Part shown: in pieces, positions 17,724-26,879 of the stretch
Position numbering within the stretch: the first letter of the stretch is position 1
Layout: each line of letters opens with the position of its first letter
DNA from: Formosa sediminum
GTDB taxonomy: Bacteria; Bacteroidota; Bacteroidia; Flavobacteriales; Flavobacteriaceae
Reading direction: 5' to 3'
Length of the DNA stretch: 64,000 nt
NCBI RefSeq assembly: GCF_007197735.1
Contig: NZ_CP041637.1
Span: forward strand, 3,319,001 to 3,383,000
Notes under the pieces: model-generated
Databases searched by the model: none
What the model was told of the DNA's origin: nothing
The model's input: only the letters and a program-made list of their open reading frames with translations
Position numbers and translations under genes: made by a program

Positions 17724-19652
17724 TTAAAAATGCCATCTCACAAAGGCTTCCATAGCTGCGTAATGTGCTAAACCTAATTGATGATAAATCTCTGCAGTTT
17801 CTCGGTTTCTATCTTCTGCACGTTGCCAGAATTCTCTGCTGTCTGATCCCTGAAACACCACACCATCCTTTTGCGATTGATGCTTAAATATTCCATGGCG
17901 CTTTTCTAACACTTGATCCGGACTCATTGGTACTGCCATCTCTATCTCATCTACATTCCACTCTTGCCATGCCCCTCGGTATAACCAAACCCAACAGTCT
18001 TTCATATACTTTTTTGGTTTTAGGGCTTTTACGGCTGTAAATATGGCGTCTAAACACACTTTATGGGTCCCATGTGGATCGGCTAAATCGCCCGCTGCAT
18101 AAATTTGATGTGGCTTTATCTTATCGATTAAAGCCATCGTTATCTCTATATCGTCCTCGCCTAAAGGTTTCTTTTCTATGGCTCCTGTTTCATAGAATGG
18201 CATTTCCATAAAATGGATGTGAGCATCTGGTAAGCCTATAAATTTTGCTGCGGCATGCGCTTCTCCTTTTCGTATTAATCCTTTTATATAGCGTACTTCC
18301 GGAATGTCTATCTCACTCCCTTTTTTATTCTCTAAAAACGCTATGGCTTTTTTATAAATGTTTTCTGCTTCTGTACTTTCTATGCCAAATTTAGCATTGT
18401 AATCGCATACAAAACCTGCAAATCGTAAGGCTTCATCGTCCGATACTGCTATGTTTCCTGAGGTTTGATACCCAATATGCACCTCGTGGCCTTGTTCTTG
18501 TAATCGTTTAAAGGTCCCTCCCATACTGATTACATCGTCATCTGGATGTGGACTAAATATTAGTACCCGTTTCTTAGCTGGCTCTGCGCGTTCGGGGCGT
18601 TTAGAATCATCGGCATTAGGTTTTCCTCCAGGCCATCCGGTTATGGTGTTTTGCAACCTGTTAAAAATCTTGATGTTTATATCGTAGGCTGGTCCAGAAT
18701 CGGCTAATAAATCGCTCATTCCGTTTTCTATATAATCGGCATCGGTTAACATTAAAATCGGTTTCTTTAAATGTAATGCTAAACCTAATACAGCCTTTCT
18801 TACTAACTTATCCGTCCATTCTATTTTTTCTACCAACCAAGGTGTGTTTACTCGTGTTAGTTTGGAAGACGATTCTTTGTCTAATACAAAGGTTACATTA
18901 TCGTGCTCTTGTAAAAAAGAAGCTGGTACCAAGTTAGTTACTTGACCTTCTACAGATTGTTTTATAATGTTAGATTTCCCTTCGCCCCAAGCCATTAATA
19001 TGACGCGTTGGGCTTCCATAATCTTTTTAACACCTAATGTAATGGCTGTTCTTGGGGTGTTGTTTAATCCTAAAAAATCGCTGCTGGCTGCAACTCTGGT
19101 AATGTGGTCTAAGGCGACTAATCGCGTTTTTGAGTTTTGTAGTGATCCCGATTCGTTAAAACCAATATGGCCGTTTCCTCCAATTCCCAATATTTGTAAA
19201 TCTATTCCGCCTAAAGCTTCTATTTTTGACTCGTAAGCATCGCAATAATCTGCAATCTCTTCTTTGTCTAATGTTCCATCTGGAATGTGACAGTTTTCTG
19301 GTAAAATATCGACATGATTAAACAGTAACTCGTTCATAAATCGTACATAACTGTTTACAGAGTCTGGCTCCATAGGATAGTATTCATCCAAGTTAAAAGA
19401 AATTACATTCTTAAAACTTAAGCCTTCTTCTTTGTGTAAACGTACCAATTCTGCATATAAGCCTTTGGGTGAAGAGCCTGTGGCTAATCCTAATATACAA
19501 GGCTGTTTCTGTGAGGCTTTTACTTGGATTAATTCGGCGATTTCCTTAGCTACAGCTTTAGACCCTGAATTTGAATCTTCATAAACAACTGTCCCGATGT
19601 TCTCGAAGCGCTTTTCAAATCCTGTCGCTTTGTCTATACTACTTTTTAGCAT
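17724..19652 (-). CDS. nagB: Glucosamine-6-phosphate deaminase fused to a PIG-L/LmbE domain
   Basis: Residues 1 to about 270 are NagB, converting glucosamine 6-phosphate to fructose 6-phosphate and ammonia: NLDEYYPM holds the catalytic Asp and GNGHIGFNESGS the catalytic His-loop. After a linker, residues about 360-620 are a PIG-L/LmbE zinc deacetylase-like domain with the SPHPDDD motif and DPHGTH. This 640-residue fusion is the usual long NagB of Bacteroidota. Whether the second domain is active is not known to me. There is no signal peptide. It is the last gene of the operon, behind the MFS permease (39-base gap). Confidence 0.93.
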   Translation of the reverse strand: MLKSSIDKATGFEKRFENIGTVVYEDSNSGSKAVAKEIAELIQVKASQKQPCILGLATGSSPKGLYAELVRLHKEEGLSFKNVISFNLDEYYPMEPDSVNSYVRFMNELLFNHVDILPENCHIPDGTLDKEEIADYCDAYESKIEALGGIDLQILGIGGNGHIGFNESGSLQNSKTRLVALDHITRVAASSDFLGLNNTPRTAITLGVKKIMEAQRVILMAWGEGKSNIIKQSVEGQVTNLVPASFLQEHDNVTFVLDKESSSKLTRVNTPWLVEKIEWTDKLVRKAVLGLALHLKKPILMLTDADYIENGMSDLLADSGPAYDINIKIFNRLQNTITGWPGGKPNADDSKRPERAEPAKKRVLIFSPHPDDDVISMGGTFKRLQEQGHEVHIGYQTSGNIAVSDDEALRFAGFVCDYNAKFGIESTEAENIYKKAIAFLENKKGSEIDIPEVRYIKGLIRKGEAHAAAKFIGLPDAHIHFMEMPFYETGAIEKKPLGEDDIEITMALIDKIKPHQIYAAGDLADPHGTHKVCLDAIFTAVKALKPKKYMKDCWVWLYRGAWQEWNVDEIEMAVPMSPDQVLEKRHGIFKHQSQKDGVVFQGSDSREFWQRAEDRNRETAEIYHQLGLAHYAAMEAFVRWHF

Positions 19653-19691
19653 AATCTTTTATTTTTTGTGTTTGTATTTTTATTAAACAGT

Positions 19692-21029
19692 CTATGATTT
19701 TCTCCAACTTTTAAACTTATGTCCCCATATTGCAAAAAATAAGATGAATGCATAACAGGGGATTAAAATCCAATAACTACTGGTGGCGGCTTGTGCGATT
19801 GCCTCTGACTCTGATAAGCCTTCTGATAGTAATGATACGTTATTCAGATCAACCAGTTTTCCATATAATGGCGGAATCACTGCGCCTCCTGAAATAGCCA
19901 TAACCAATAAGGCTGATGCCGTTTTTGTAAACTTCCCTAAGCCATCTAAGGTTAGAGGCCAAACGGCGGGCCAAACCAAGGCATTTGAAATACCTAAGGC
20001 TGCCACAAATAGTACTGAGGTTAGTCCTGAGGTTAATATAATGCAACAGCTAAATACGATTCCTAAAATGGCACTTATAACTAATGCCTTATGCTGCTTT
20101 AAATATTTTGGAATTAAAACAACGCCTAAACCATAGGTTAATACCATAGCCAAGAGTGTGAAGGTAGTGAAGAATTTCGCTTCCTCTGAAGAAAACCCTA
20201 GTGAAATCCCATAAGATATTATTGTATCTCCTGCAATAACTTCTGCGCCTACATAAAAAAACAAGGTTAGTACTCCTAACCATAGATGTGGATACTGAAA
20301 TACACTCGTTTTTGCTGCCGTTGTTGCAGAAGTTTCTTCTGGTGTTTCTGGCTCTTCTAAATTTGGAAGCGGTGCTTTTCGTATTAAAAACCCTAAAACC
20401 AATAACACAATAGCCATGACTATATATGGAGTAACAACACTATCGGCCATAGTATTTAATAATGTTTCTTTTTCTGCTTCCGAGACGAATGCCAGTTTAT
20501 CTTTTACGCCATCTATACCAGATAATAACAAGGCACCAAAAATTAAAGAGCCTAATGCGCCTGCCACTTTATTGGCGATTCCCATTATGGCTATACGCTT
20601 GGCTGCACTTTCTATAGGTCCTAAAATAGTAATGTAAGGATTAGAAGCCGTTTGTAAGAGTGTCATCCCTAAACCTTGTATAAAAATACCTGTTAAAAAC
20701 ACCCAATAGGTACGGGCTTCGGCTGCGGGTATAAAGATTAAAGCTCCAAAAGCCATAACAAATAACCCTAATGACATCCCCTTTTTATACCCTACTTTAT
20801 TTATTATATAGGAAGCTGGAAGTGCCATAACTACAAATGAAATATATGAGGCTGATGCCACTAAATAAGATTGCGCATCGGTGAGCTCGTTTATCGTTTT
20901 CATAAATGGAATTAAGGCGCCATTAATCCAGGTTACAAAACCAAAAATGAAAAATAAGCCCGCAATTATAGCTATGGCGATATGATTGGTTTGGGGTTTT
21001 GGTGCAATTGCTTCTGTTTTGTTTTGCAT
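19692..21029 (-). CDS. Sugar MFS permease of the FucP/GluP/NagP group
   Basis: The 445-residue protein has about twelve membrane segments and the opening FFIFGFVTWINGALIPF typical of the fucose/glucose permease group. LLQTASNPYITILGP is the conserved loop of that group. In this operon, between GH20 and nagB, N-acetylglucosamine or a chito-oligosaccharide product is the likely cargo, by proton symport across the inner membrane. NagP is the likely functional equivalent, but the exact sugar is inferred. Confidence 0.85.
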   Translation of the reverse strand: MQNKTEAIAPKPQTNHIAIAIIAGLFFIFGFVTWINGALIPFMKTINELTDAQSYLVASASYISFVVMALPASYIINKVGYKKGMSLGLFVMAFGALIFIPAAEARTYWVFLTGIFIQGLGMTLLQTASNPYITILGPIESAAKRIAIMGIANKVAGALGSLIFGALLLSGIDGVKDKLAFVSEAEKETLLNTMADSVVTPYIVMAIVLLVLGFLIRKAPLPNLEEPETPEETSATTAAKTSVFQYPHLWLGVLTLFFYVGAEVIAGDTIISYGISLGFSSEEAKFFTTFTLLAMVLTYGLGVVLIPKYLKQHKALVISAILGIVFSCCIILTSGLTSVLFVAALGISNALVWPAVWPLTLDGLGKFTKTASALLVMAISGGAVIPPLYGKLVDLNNVSLLSEGLSESEAIAQAATSSYWILIPCYAFILFFAIWGHKFKSWRKS

Positions 21030-21084
21030 AGGTTTATTATAAGATTAAGATAGATGGTACGAGTACGAACTGGTTATTATTTTT

Positions 21085-23058
21085 TTAAATATCTAAGCAT
21101 TTTTCAGCTTTAAAAGCAACCTGCATATCTTTAGAATGCACATCTATTTTATAATTTTTTTCTGGTGTTAGATACTTACAAGATTGAGTAGATAAAATTT
21201 TAATATGATTATCCCAACTGCCATCTGGAGACTTTAATAATATAAAAGATAGCGTGCTGTTTTTAGGAACTAATTTTGTTCCTGTATAAATTCCATTATA
21301 ATCAGAATCTGTTAAACTTACACTATCTGCGTGCCAATATTCTTCTGCTCCTGTATTAACATTTTTAAAAGTTCCTGAAAGGGTTAACATTTCGCGTCCG
21401 CCTTCTAGTTCTTTTAAAAACGGAGAGTCATTCATATCCACACTAAATGTTATAGTTACGTAATCATCATTTTTAATGTTTTTAGTATAATAAGGCGTAT
21501 TTTCCCAGTTTTGTTTTACAGTTTGAAGATTGGTTTGAAATCTTCTAAAATCTTTCTGTTCTGTCTGTGTCCATCCTACTTCTGCATAGGCAGCAAGTCT
21601 TGGAAATACTTGTCTATACATATCTTCTTGAGTTGGCACCCACTCACTCCACATTTGGCAACCTAACCCTAGAACTTGAGATTCCAAATTTTTGTCAATT
21701 CCTTCTGGAATTGGAGAAAAACTATATGCTTTTTCAAGTGAAATGGAATTATAATCATAATCTAGATACGTATAATTGTGCTGAGAATTAACAACCTCAT
21801 GACCTTTTGTAAGCGCAGAAACCATTAACTCTTGACTCCCTTTCCAAAAATGAATTATAGCACTTTGAGCTAATTTTTCGTTATTTTCTTTTTTAGTTTC
21901 CTCTACATTATAATGATGCAGATTTTCACCTAAGATATCATTCCAACCCATCATTCTATAACCTTTACTTTCAATAAATTTAGACATACTATTAGTGAAA
22001 GCTATTTGAATATCCGGATAAGATTTAATGTTATTATCTTTCATCCATTCAGTAACTTGTTCACTTTCTTTCCATTGATCAAACTTAACCTCATCACCAC
22101 CAATATGTACAATTTTACTAGGGAACAAATCAATTACCTCTTGCAATACATCTTCTAGAAATGTTTTTACTTTAGGATCTGTAACATTAAATATATTTGG
22201 TAATATTCCAAAAGTGACTGAGACATCTATTGGTTTATCTACTGTTCCTAACCAAGGATATGCAGCAATCGCAGCCGTGGCATGACCTGGCATTTCTATT
22301 TCAGGAATAATGGTAATGTGTTTTTTTGCGGCATAAGCAATAACTTCTTTTATATCTTCTTGTGTATAAAATCCTGAATGTGGTTTTCCTGTTCGTTTAT
22401 CACTTTTAACTCCATTAATTTGAGTATCATTCCTGTAACTCCCAATTTGAGTTAATAGAGGGTATTTTTTTATTTCTATTCTCCAGCCTTGATCGTCTGT
22501 TAAATGCCAATGAAAAACATTCATCTTTAAAAGAGCCATTTGATCTAACATATCGAAAACAACTTCTTTGCCTTTAAAATGTCTAGATTCGTCTAACATA
22601 AATGCACGCCATTTAAATTTCGGATTATCTTGAATAGAAACCTGAGGGAAAGACATACCTGATGCTGAACGGTCTAATTGTAGTTGTTTTAAAGTTTGTA
22701 TTCCGAAAAATATTCCTGCTGGATTTGCGGCAGTTATAGTTATTTTTTTATCGGTTATATCTAATTTATATCCTTCTTTTCCGTTTTCTTTTAAAGTGTG
22801 TTCTGCTAAAACTAACTCTATATTAAAATCTTTAGACTGAGTTGTAGTTGGTTTTAACCCTTTAGTTTTAATAAATTTACTCAACTCATTAAACTCACTA
22901 TTTAAAGCGTTATCGTACTTAACTTTTATGGTATTAAATGTTACTTCTCCGCTATGAAGAGTAACAGTATTGGGATAAGGAATTAAGTTTAATTGCGCAA
23001 TCATTTTTGAACTCGTTACAAAAAACACAATTGCTATTGCTATTACTTTTATATTCAT
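21085..23058 (-). CDS. GH20 beta-N-acetylhexosaminidase with an extra C-terminal beta domain
   Basis: A signal peptide (cut near IAQ, residue 22) is followed by the GH20 N-terminal domain (about 25-150) and the TIM barrel. HWHLTDDQGWRIEIKKYP and HIGGDEVKF are the family signatures; Asp and Glu of the latter (near residue 318) are the catalytic pair for substrate-assisted hydrolysis. Tryptophans that line the -1 pocket appear in MWSEWVP. After about residue 535 comes a 120-residue beta-rich domain (VTITFSVDMND, LSGTFKN, LSFILLKSPDGSWDNH) resembling starch-binding-type or uncharacterised carbohydrate-binding modules. It should release terminal GlcNAc/GalNAc in the periplasm or at the surface. 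Confidence 0.93.
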   Translation of the reverse strand: MNIKVIAIAIVFFVTSSKMIAQLNLIPYPNTVTLHSGEVTFNTIKVKYDNALNSEFNELSKFIKTKGLKPTTTQSKDFNIELVLAEHTLKENGKEGYKLDITDKKITITAANPAGIFFGIQTLKQLQLDRSASGMSFPQVSIQDNPKFKWRAFMLDESRHFKGKEVVFDMLDQMALLKMNVFHWHLTDDQGWRIEIKKYPLLTQIGSYRNDTQINGVKSDKRTGKPHSGFYTQEDIKEVIAYAAKKHITIIPEIEMPGHATAAIAAYPWLGTVDKPIDVSVTFGILPNIFNVTDPKVKTFLEDVLQEVIDLFPSKIVHIGGDEVKFDQWKESEQVTEWMKDNNIKSYPDIQIAFTNSMSKFIESKGYRMMGWNDILGENLHHYNVEETKKENNEKLAQSAIIHFWKGSQELMVSALTKGHEVVNSQHNYTYLDYDYNSISLEKAYSFSPIPEGIDKNLESQVLGLGCQMWSEWVPTQEDMYRQVFPRLAAYAEVGWTQTEQKDFRRFQTNLQTVKQNWENTPYYTKNIKNDDYVTITFSVDMNDSPFLKELEGGREMLTLSGTFKNVNTGAEEYWHADSVSLTDSDYNGIYTGTKLVPKNSTLSFILLKSPDGSWDNHIKILSTQSCKYLTPEKNYKIDVHSKDMQVAFKAEKCLDI

Positions 23059-23079
23059 TTTTTAATATGCTTATATGAT

Positions 23080-24105
23080 TTATATGTTTGCTACCTGAAG
23101 CGTACCTCTATTTTGTATCTCTTTTAATAATTGTAATTGTGGTTGCTTTCTAGAGATATCTCTAGTATTGGCCATAGACAATACAGTTTGTTTTAAAATT
23201 TCGTTTTCTTGATGAAATGCTTCAATATCATCTTCTGTAATGAGTTTATAAAAACCATCTGTGTATAAAGAATAATTTAACTGTGATAAAGTTGTTCCTG
23301 CAATACTTTCAAAAAGTAAAATATCAGGAGACTTCATCTCTGTTAAAAATTTATTGCAATTATGTGTTAAAATAGGTTGGGATACATTTTTCCACATTTT
23401 ACCAGAAGCAGCTGTTTTTAAAGACTCTTCTGACTGGTAATAATTAAGCATTGCGGTATTAAACGGTATATTTAAAAATGTGCAAAGTTCTTGTAATACG
23501 ACTTTAGGTTTTGTGATAAGGTCTTCATAACACAATGAAAAAAACCGGTTAGGTGCAACACTATGTTTTAATTTTAAACACAATTCTTGCTCTGTTTTCC
23601 ATTTTTTTGCTAAGTGGTAAGTATGTTTAGGGCCAACAATTGCGTTTTTAAAAGAAAGTGCTACATCTCTCCCATCTCTATACAAGTGTATATATATAGG
23701 TTTAATATTTGAAGCTTCTAAAACATCTATATAATTAATATTTGCCATGCTCTTACAGCACCAATAATTTGCCTTAGCGTGTGTGGCTTTTAAATTATAT
23801 ATAACTTTAAAAACCTCTAACAACGTATTTGTTTCACACTGTTTTCTAATCGCTTTTCTATCTAAAGTGAAACCTTGCCAAGGCACGGGATTAAATTCAA
23901 TTAATTTACATACATCGTCTATTAATTTTAAAAAATTTAATTCGATGTTTAAATTACCGTATGTTGCTAATAATGGATAAAATCGCTGAAGTATATGCGG
24001 CGGATGTGGTGCATCAATAGCTTCAATCTGATTTAGCATGACACGTAATAAATTAGACCCTGACCTTTGAGTTCCTATAATTTGTATGGCTTTATTTTTT
24101 ATCAT
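23080..24105 (-). CDS. PAPS-dependent sulfotransferase family protein
   Basis: The 341-residue protein opens with the 5'-phosphosulfate loop IIGTQRSGSNLL (residues 9-20) and later carries LYRDGRDVALSF, the 3'-phosphate-binding block. YEDLITKP and LCTFLNIPF are further family marks. No signal peptide is present, so it acts in the cytoplasm and would transfer sulfate from PAPS to a hydroxyl or amine acceptor. The acceptor is unknown. Its ATG overlaps the stop of the CHR-transporter gene (ATGA, 24102-24105), so the two are translationally coupled. A sulfate-adding enzyme in a glycan-degradation operon is unusual. Confidence 0.87.
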   Translation of the reverse strand: MIKNKAIQIIGTQRSGSNLLRVMLNQIEAIDAPHPPHILQRFYPLLATYGNLNIELNFLKLIDDVCKLIEFNPVPWQGFTLDRKAIRKQCETNTLLEVFKVIYNLKATHAKANYWCCKSMANINYIDVLEASNIKPIYIHLYRDGRDVALSFKNAIVGPKHTYHLAKKWKTEQELCLKLKHSVAPNRFFSLCYEDLITKPKVVLQELCTFLNIPFNTAMLNYYQSEESLKTAASGKMWKNVSQPILTHNCNKFLTEMKSPDILLFESIAGTTLSQLNYSLYTDGFYKLITEDDIEAFHQENEILKQTVLSMANTRDISRKQPQLQLLKEIQNRGTLQVANI

Positions 24106-25349
24106 ATTTCTAAAAAAAAGTTATAAAATAGTATGCCTGAAATTCCAGAAATAGGAATTAAATAAATGACATCTATTTTGTAATTAATGGATGCTACTAA
24201 TACAATTAAAAAGATAATTACTGAAAAATAATTCACTGGATAGCTTTTACTAATCGTATAAGCCGCTGCTAGAATCATGCCTATAACTGCAGGCCTTAAA
24301 CCTTTAAAAGCAGCTTTAACAATAGGCGTGTTTTTTATTTTATTTATAAATTCTGAAAAGAGAATCATAATACATGCGGGAGGGATAAACACTGCTAAAG
24401 TTGCAGTGATTGCACCTATAAATCCCCCTACTTTATAGCCTATAAATGTGGCACTAATAAAAATAGGACCTGGCGTTAACTGCCCTAGTGCTATTGCGTC
24501 TACAAATTCTTTATTGGATAGCCATTGCAAACCATCAACAATAATTTCTTGCATAGCTGGGATAATAACATAACCGCCACCAAATAACGTAACACTAATA
24601 CTAGAAAAAGTAATCATTAACTCTTTGGTGATAATAACACTGTCGTAAACATCTCCTGTTGTAACTGATGGTAGCACAACACCAATACATAGCGATATAA
24701 TAATAAGTACTAGAATAAAGTACTTAAAGGCGTGTTTATACTCTACCTTAAGGGGTATTATAATGGGTTCTGGTTTAAGTGTATGTTTATAAATTAAGAC
24801 GCCTACTACACCACTACTTGCAATAATTATTACAGGGATAAAAACAGATTTTACAGATAAAATAGCAGCAATTGCTAAAAGACTAATTAAAACCTGTTTA
24901 TAATCTTTAATATGCTTTTTAGACATATTAAATGCCACGGCTACAATTATTGCAGAAACTGCAGGTAATACACCTTTAAAAAAATTATTAAGTAGTGTAA
25001 GTTGTCCGTATTCAAGGTATAAATATGATAGTATTATCATGAATATAAATGATGGTAATAAAATAGCAAGCATACTAATTAATGCGCCTTTTAAACCTCT
25101 TAATGTATACCCTATATATGCAATAACATTAAAAGCCATAGGTCCCGGTAACACTGAAGCAATTGATATTGCATCTAAAAGTAAATGGTCTTCAATAACA
25201 GGTTTCTTTTTTACAAGTTCTTTTTGAACTACAGATACTAAAGCCATAAACCCTCCAAAAGATGTTGCACCAATTTTAACAAACGACCAAAACAAAAAAG
25301 ACAAAGTCACATCGTTGAAGGGTATGTTTTTATGATCTGATTTTACCAT
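24102..25349 (-). CDS. CHR-family (chromate/sulfate) transporter, two-domain form
   Basis: The 415 residues hold two homologous halves, each with the CHR family signature: KIGATSFGGFMALV with LPGPMAFN in the first and LFGGGYVIIPAM with LTPGPIFISA in the second. About ten membrane segments are visible. Characterised members export chromate, a sulfate analogue. Because it is coupled to a sulfotransferase and adjacent to an arylsulfotransferase, the natural ion here may be sulfate or another oxyanion; this is inference. The gene follows the arylsulfotransferase by 14 bases. Confidence 0.88.
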   Translation of the reverse strand: MVKSDHKNIPFNDVTLSFLFWSFVKIGATSFGGFMALVSVVQKELVKKKPVIEDHLLLDAISIASVLPGPMAFNVIAYIGYTLRGLKGALISMLAILLPSFIFMIILSYLYLEYGQLTLLNNFFKGVLPAVSAIIVAVAFNMSKKHIKDYKQVLISLLAIAAILSVKSVFIPVIIIASSGVVGVLIYKHTLKPEPIIIPLKVEYKHAFKYFILVLIIISLCIGVVLPSVTTGDVYDSVIITKELMITFSSISVTLFGGGYVIIPAMQEIIVDGLQWLSNKEFVDAIALGQLTPGPIFISATFIGYKVGGFIGAITATLAVFIPPACIMILFSEFINKIKNTPIVKAAFKGLRPAVIGMILAAAYTISKSYPVNYFSVIIFLIVLVASINYKIDVIYLIPISGISGILFYNFFLEI

Positions 25350-25363
25350 TATTTTTAAGATAA

Positions 25364-26821
25364 TTAATTAGCATAACTCGTATCGTACAACTCTTTTATG
25401 TATTGCACTCTATACGTAGAATATTCTAAAGGCATATTTCCTAGCTCTTTACCGCTCTTATTAGTAAACACAATTCGGTTTGTATTGGTGCTACAGAATA
25501 CCACAAGACTGTCATTAATATACTCTGCACTTCCTTGAGAATGTGTAAAATATTTTTTTGGAAATAACACGATGTCTTTAGTTTTAACTTCCATATTTAG
25601 AGTATCTAACGAAAGTGTTAATAATCGGGATTGCGACTTAGCATTTATATCTAACATTTTAATTCTGTTAGACGCTTGTTTATAGCCAGGTTTAAACCTT
25701 AGATTACCATTATCGAGCAACACAAGTTCATTATCATTATTAATTCTTATGTTATGTTGTCCTGAAAACACAGCCTCTTCAGGCATTTTAAAATCGCTAT
25801 CTATACCTCCGAGTTTCCAAATTAAATCGCCTGTTTTTCCGTTAATTTTCCAAACCTGACTAATGTTTCTAAAAGACACATAGTAATCGCCATGTTTATC
25901 TTTAAATAATGCATTAGCATGTAACCAATCTTTTTTACTATTAAGAATTGTTTCATCATCTAGAGGATTCATTACATCAAAAACAGACCATTCCCAAACC
26001 ACTTCTTTTTTATGGTTTAATACAAGTATACCATCCCCCTTTATAGTATCAGTTTTAGTACCTCCTACAGAAGACAAATCCATTATTTTTTTATTATAGA
26101 CCAAAGTCATAATGTCTCCATTTTCATCTAAATCTACTTCATGATGAAAGGACTGTTGAATGTTGTCTTTACCCGTTTCTATTTCTAGTATTGTGTTGCC
26201 AAACTTATCGTACTCAATAATTTTTTTTCCATTTGTAAAATGCAACGTATCGTTACTTAAAATGCCCAATAAAGTTTCTTTGTTAGTCCATTTAGACACC
26301 TTAAAATTATCTTCATTTTTATAGTACGATGCTAACTTTCCTTCGCCATTGGTTAAGAATAAATACCCTGGAATTTGTCTAGAATGAAAATGAAGGTAAC
26401 CATCAAATTTAACATGAGATAGACTATCTTTATTTCTGTAATATGGTACCCATTGAATGTTTCTTGTAGTAGTAAAATTGTAAGTTTTACTTCGTCTTTC
26501 TAGAGATTTTTTCTGAACAACAACATTATACTTATAATCTGTATTCAGATTTACATCTACTAACATGAGGTGATGTAAATTAGAATTTCTGGATATAGGC
26601 GAATATGATATTACGGAGTCTGTTTGCGTTACATTTGTATAATTCCAATACTGTATGTAAGCATCTGCTCCCTCTGTAGTTTCAACATCAATTTTAATTT
26701 TAAGCGCATTATCTTTAACAGAATTAATTTCAATTACACCTATTTGTGGAGCAAATTTATTTGAAATTTGACTGCAGGAAGACATAATACTAAGAAGGCA
26801 AACACATAGAATTTTTCGCAT
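25364..26821 (-). CDS. Arylsulfate sulfotransferase (AssT-type) lipoprotein
   Basis: The N-terminus is a lipoprotein signal ending SSC at about residue 16. A bladed propeller follows an N-terminal Fn3-like beta domain. Residues matching those of E. coli AssT are present in order: His in SFHHEVDLDENGD (near 225), His in DWLHANALF (near 301), Arg in VSFRNIS (near 317), and His in FSGQHNIRI (near 355). AssT enzymes move sulfate from one phenolic sulfate ester to another acceptor without PAPS, through a sulfohistidine. The protein should be periplasmic or surface-exposed. It lies 59 bases behind susD, after a hairpin, so it is expressed with the glycan import system. Confidence 0.85.
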   Translation of the reverse strand: MRKILCVCLLSIMSSCSQISNKFAPQIGVIEINSVKDNALKIKIDVETTEGADAYIQYWNYTNVTQTDSVISYSPISRNSNLHHLMLVDVNLNTDYKYNVVVQKKSLERRSKTYNFTTTRNIQWVPYYRNKDSLSHVKFDGYLHFHSRQIPGYLFLTNGEGKLASYYKNEDNFKVSKWTNKETLLGILSNDTLHFTNGKKIIEYDKFGNTILEIETGKDNIQQSFHHEVDLDENGDIMTLVYNKKIMDLSSVGGTKTDTIKGDGILVLNHKKEVVWEWSVFDVMNPLDDETILNSKKDWLHANALFKDKHGDYYVSFRNISQVWKINGKTGDLIWKLGGIDSDFKMPEEAVFSGQHNIRINNDNELVLLDNGNLRFKPGYKQASNRIKMLDINAKSQSRLLTLSLDTLNMEVKTKDIVLFPKKYFTHSQGSAEYINDSLVVFCSTNTNRIVFTNKSGKELGNMPLEYSTYRVQYIKELYDTSYAN

Positions 26822-26838
26822 ATAAACTGATTGAAAAA

Positions 26839-26873
26839 ATCTGGTCTAGTACACTTATAAAACTAGACCAAAT
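26839..26873 (-). terminator. Intra-operon hairpin with T-run after susD (attenuator)
   Basis: On the minus strand a 9-bp stem (26862-26870 with 26842-26850, arm TGGTCTAGT) with an 11-base loop is followed by GATTTTTTC. It lies between susD and the arylsulfotransferase gene, and could lower expression of downstream genes relative to susCD. Confidence 0.7.
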
Positions 26874-26879
26874 CTTATT

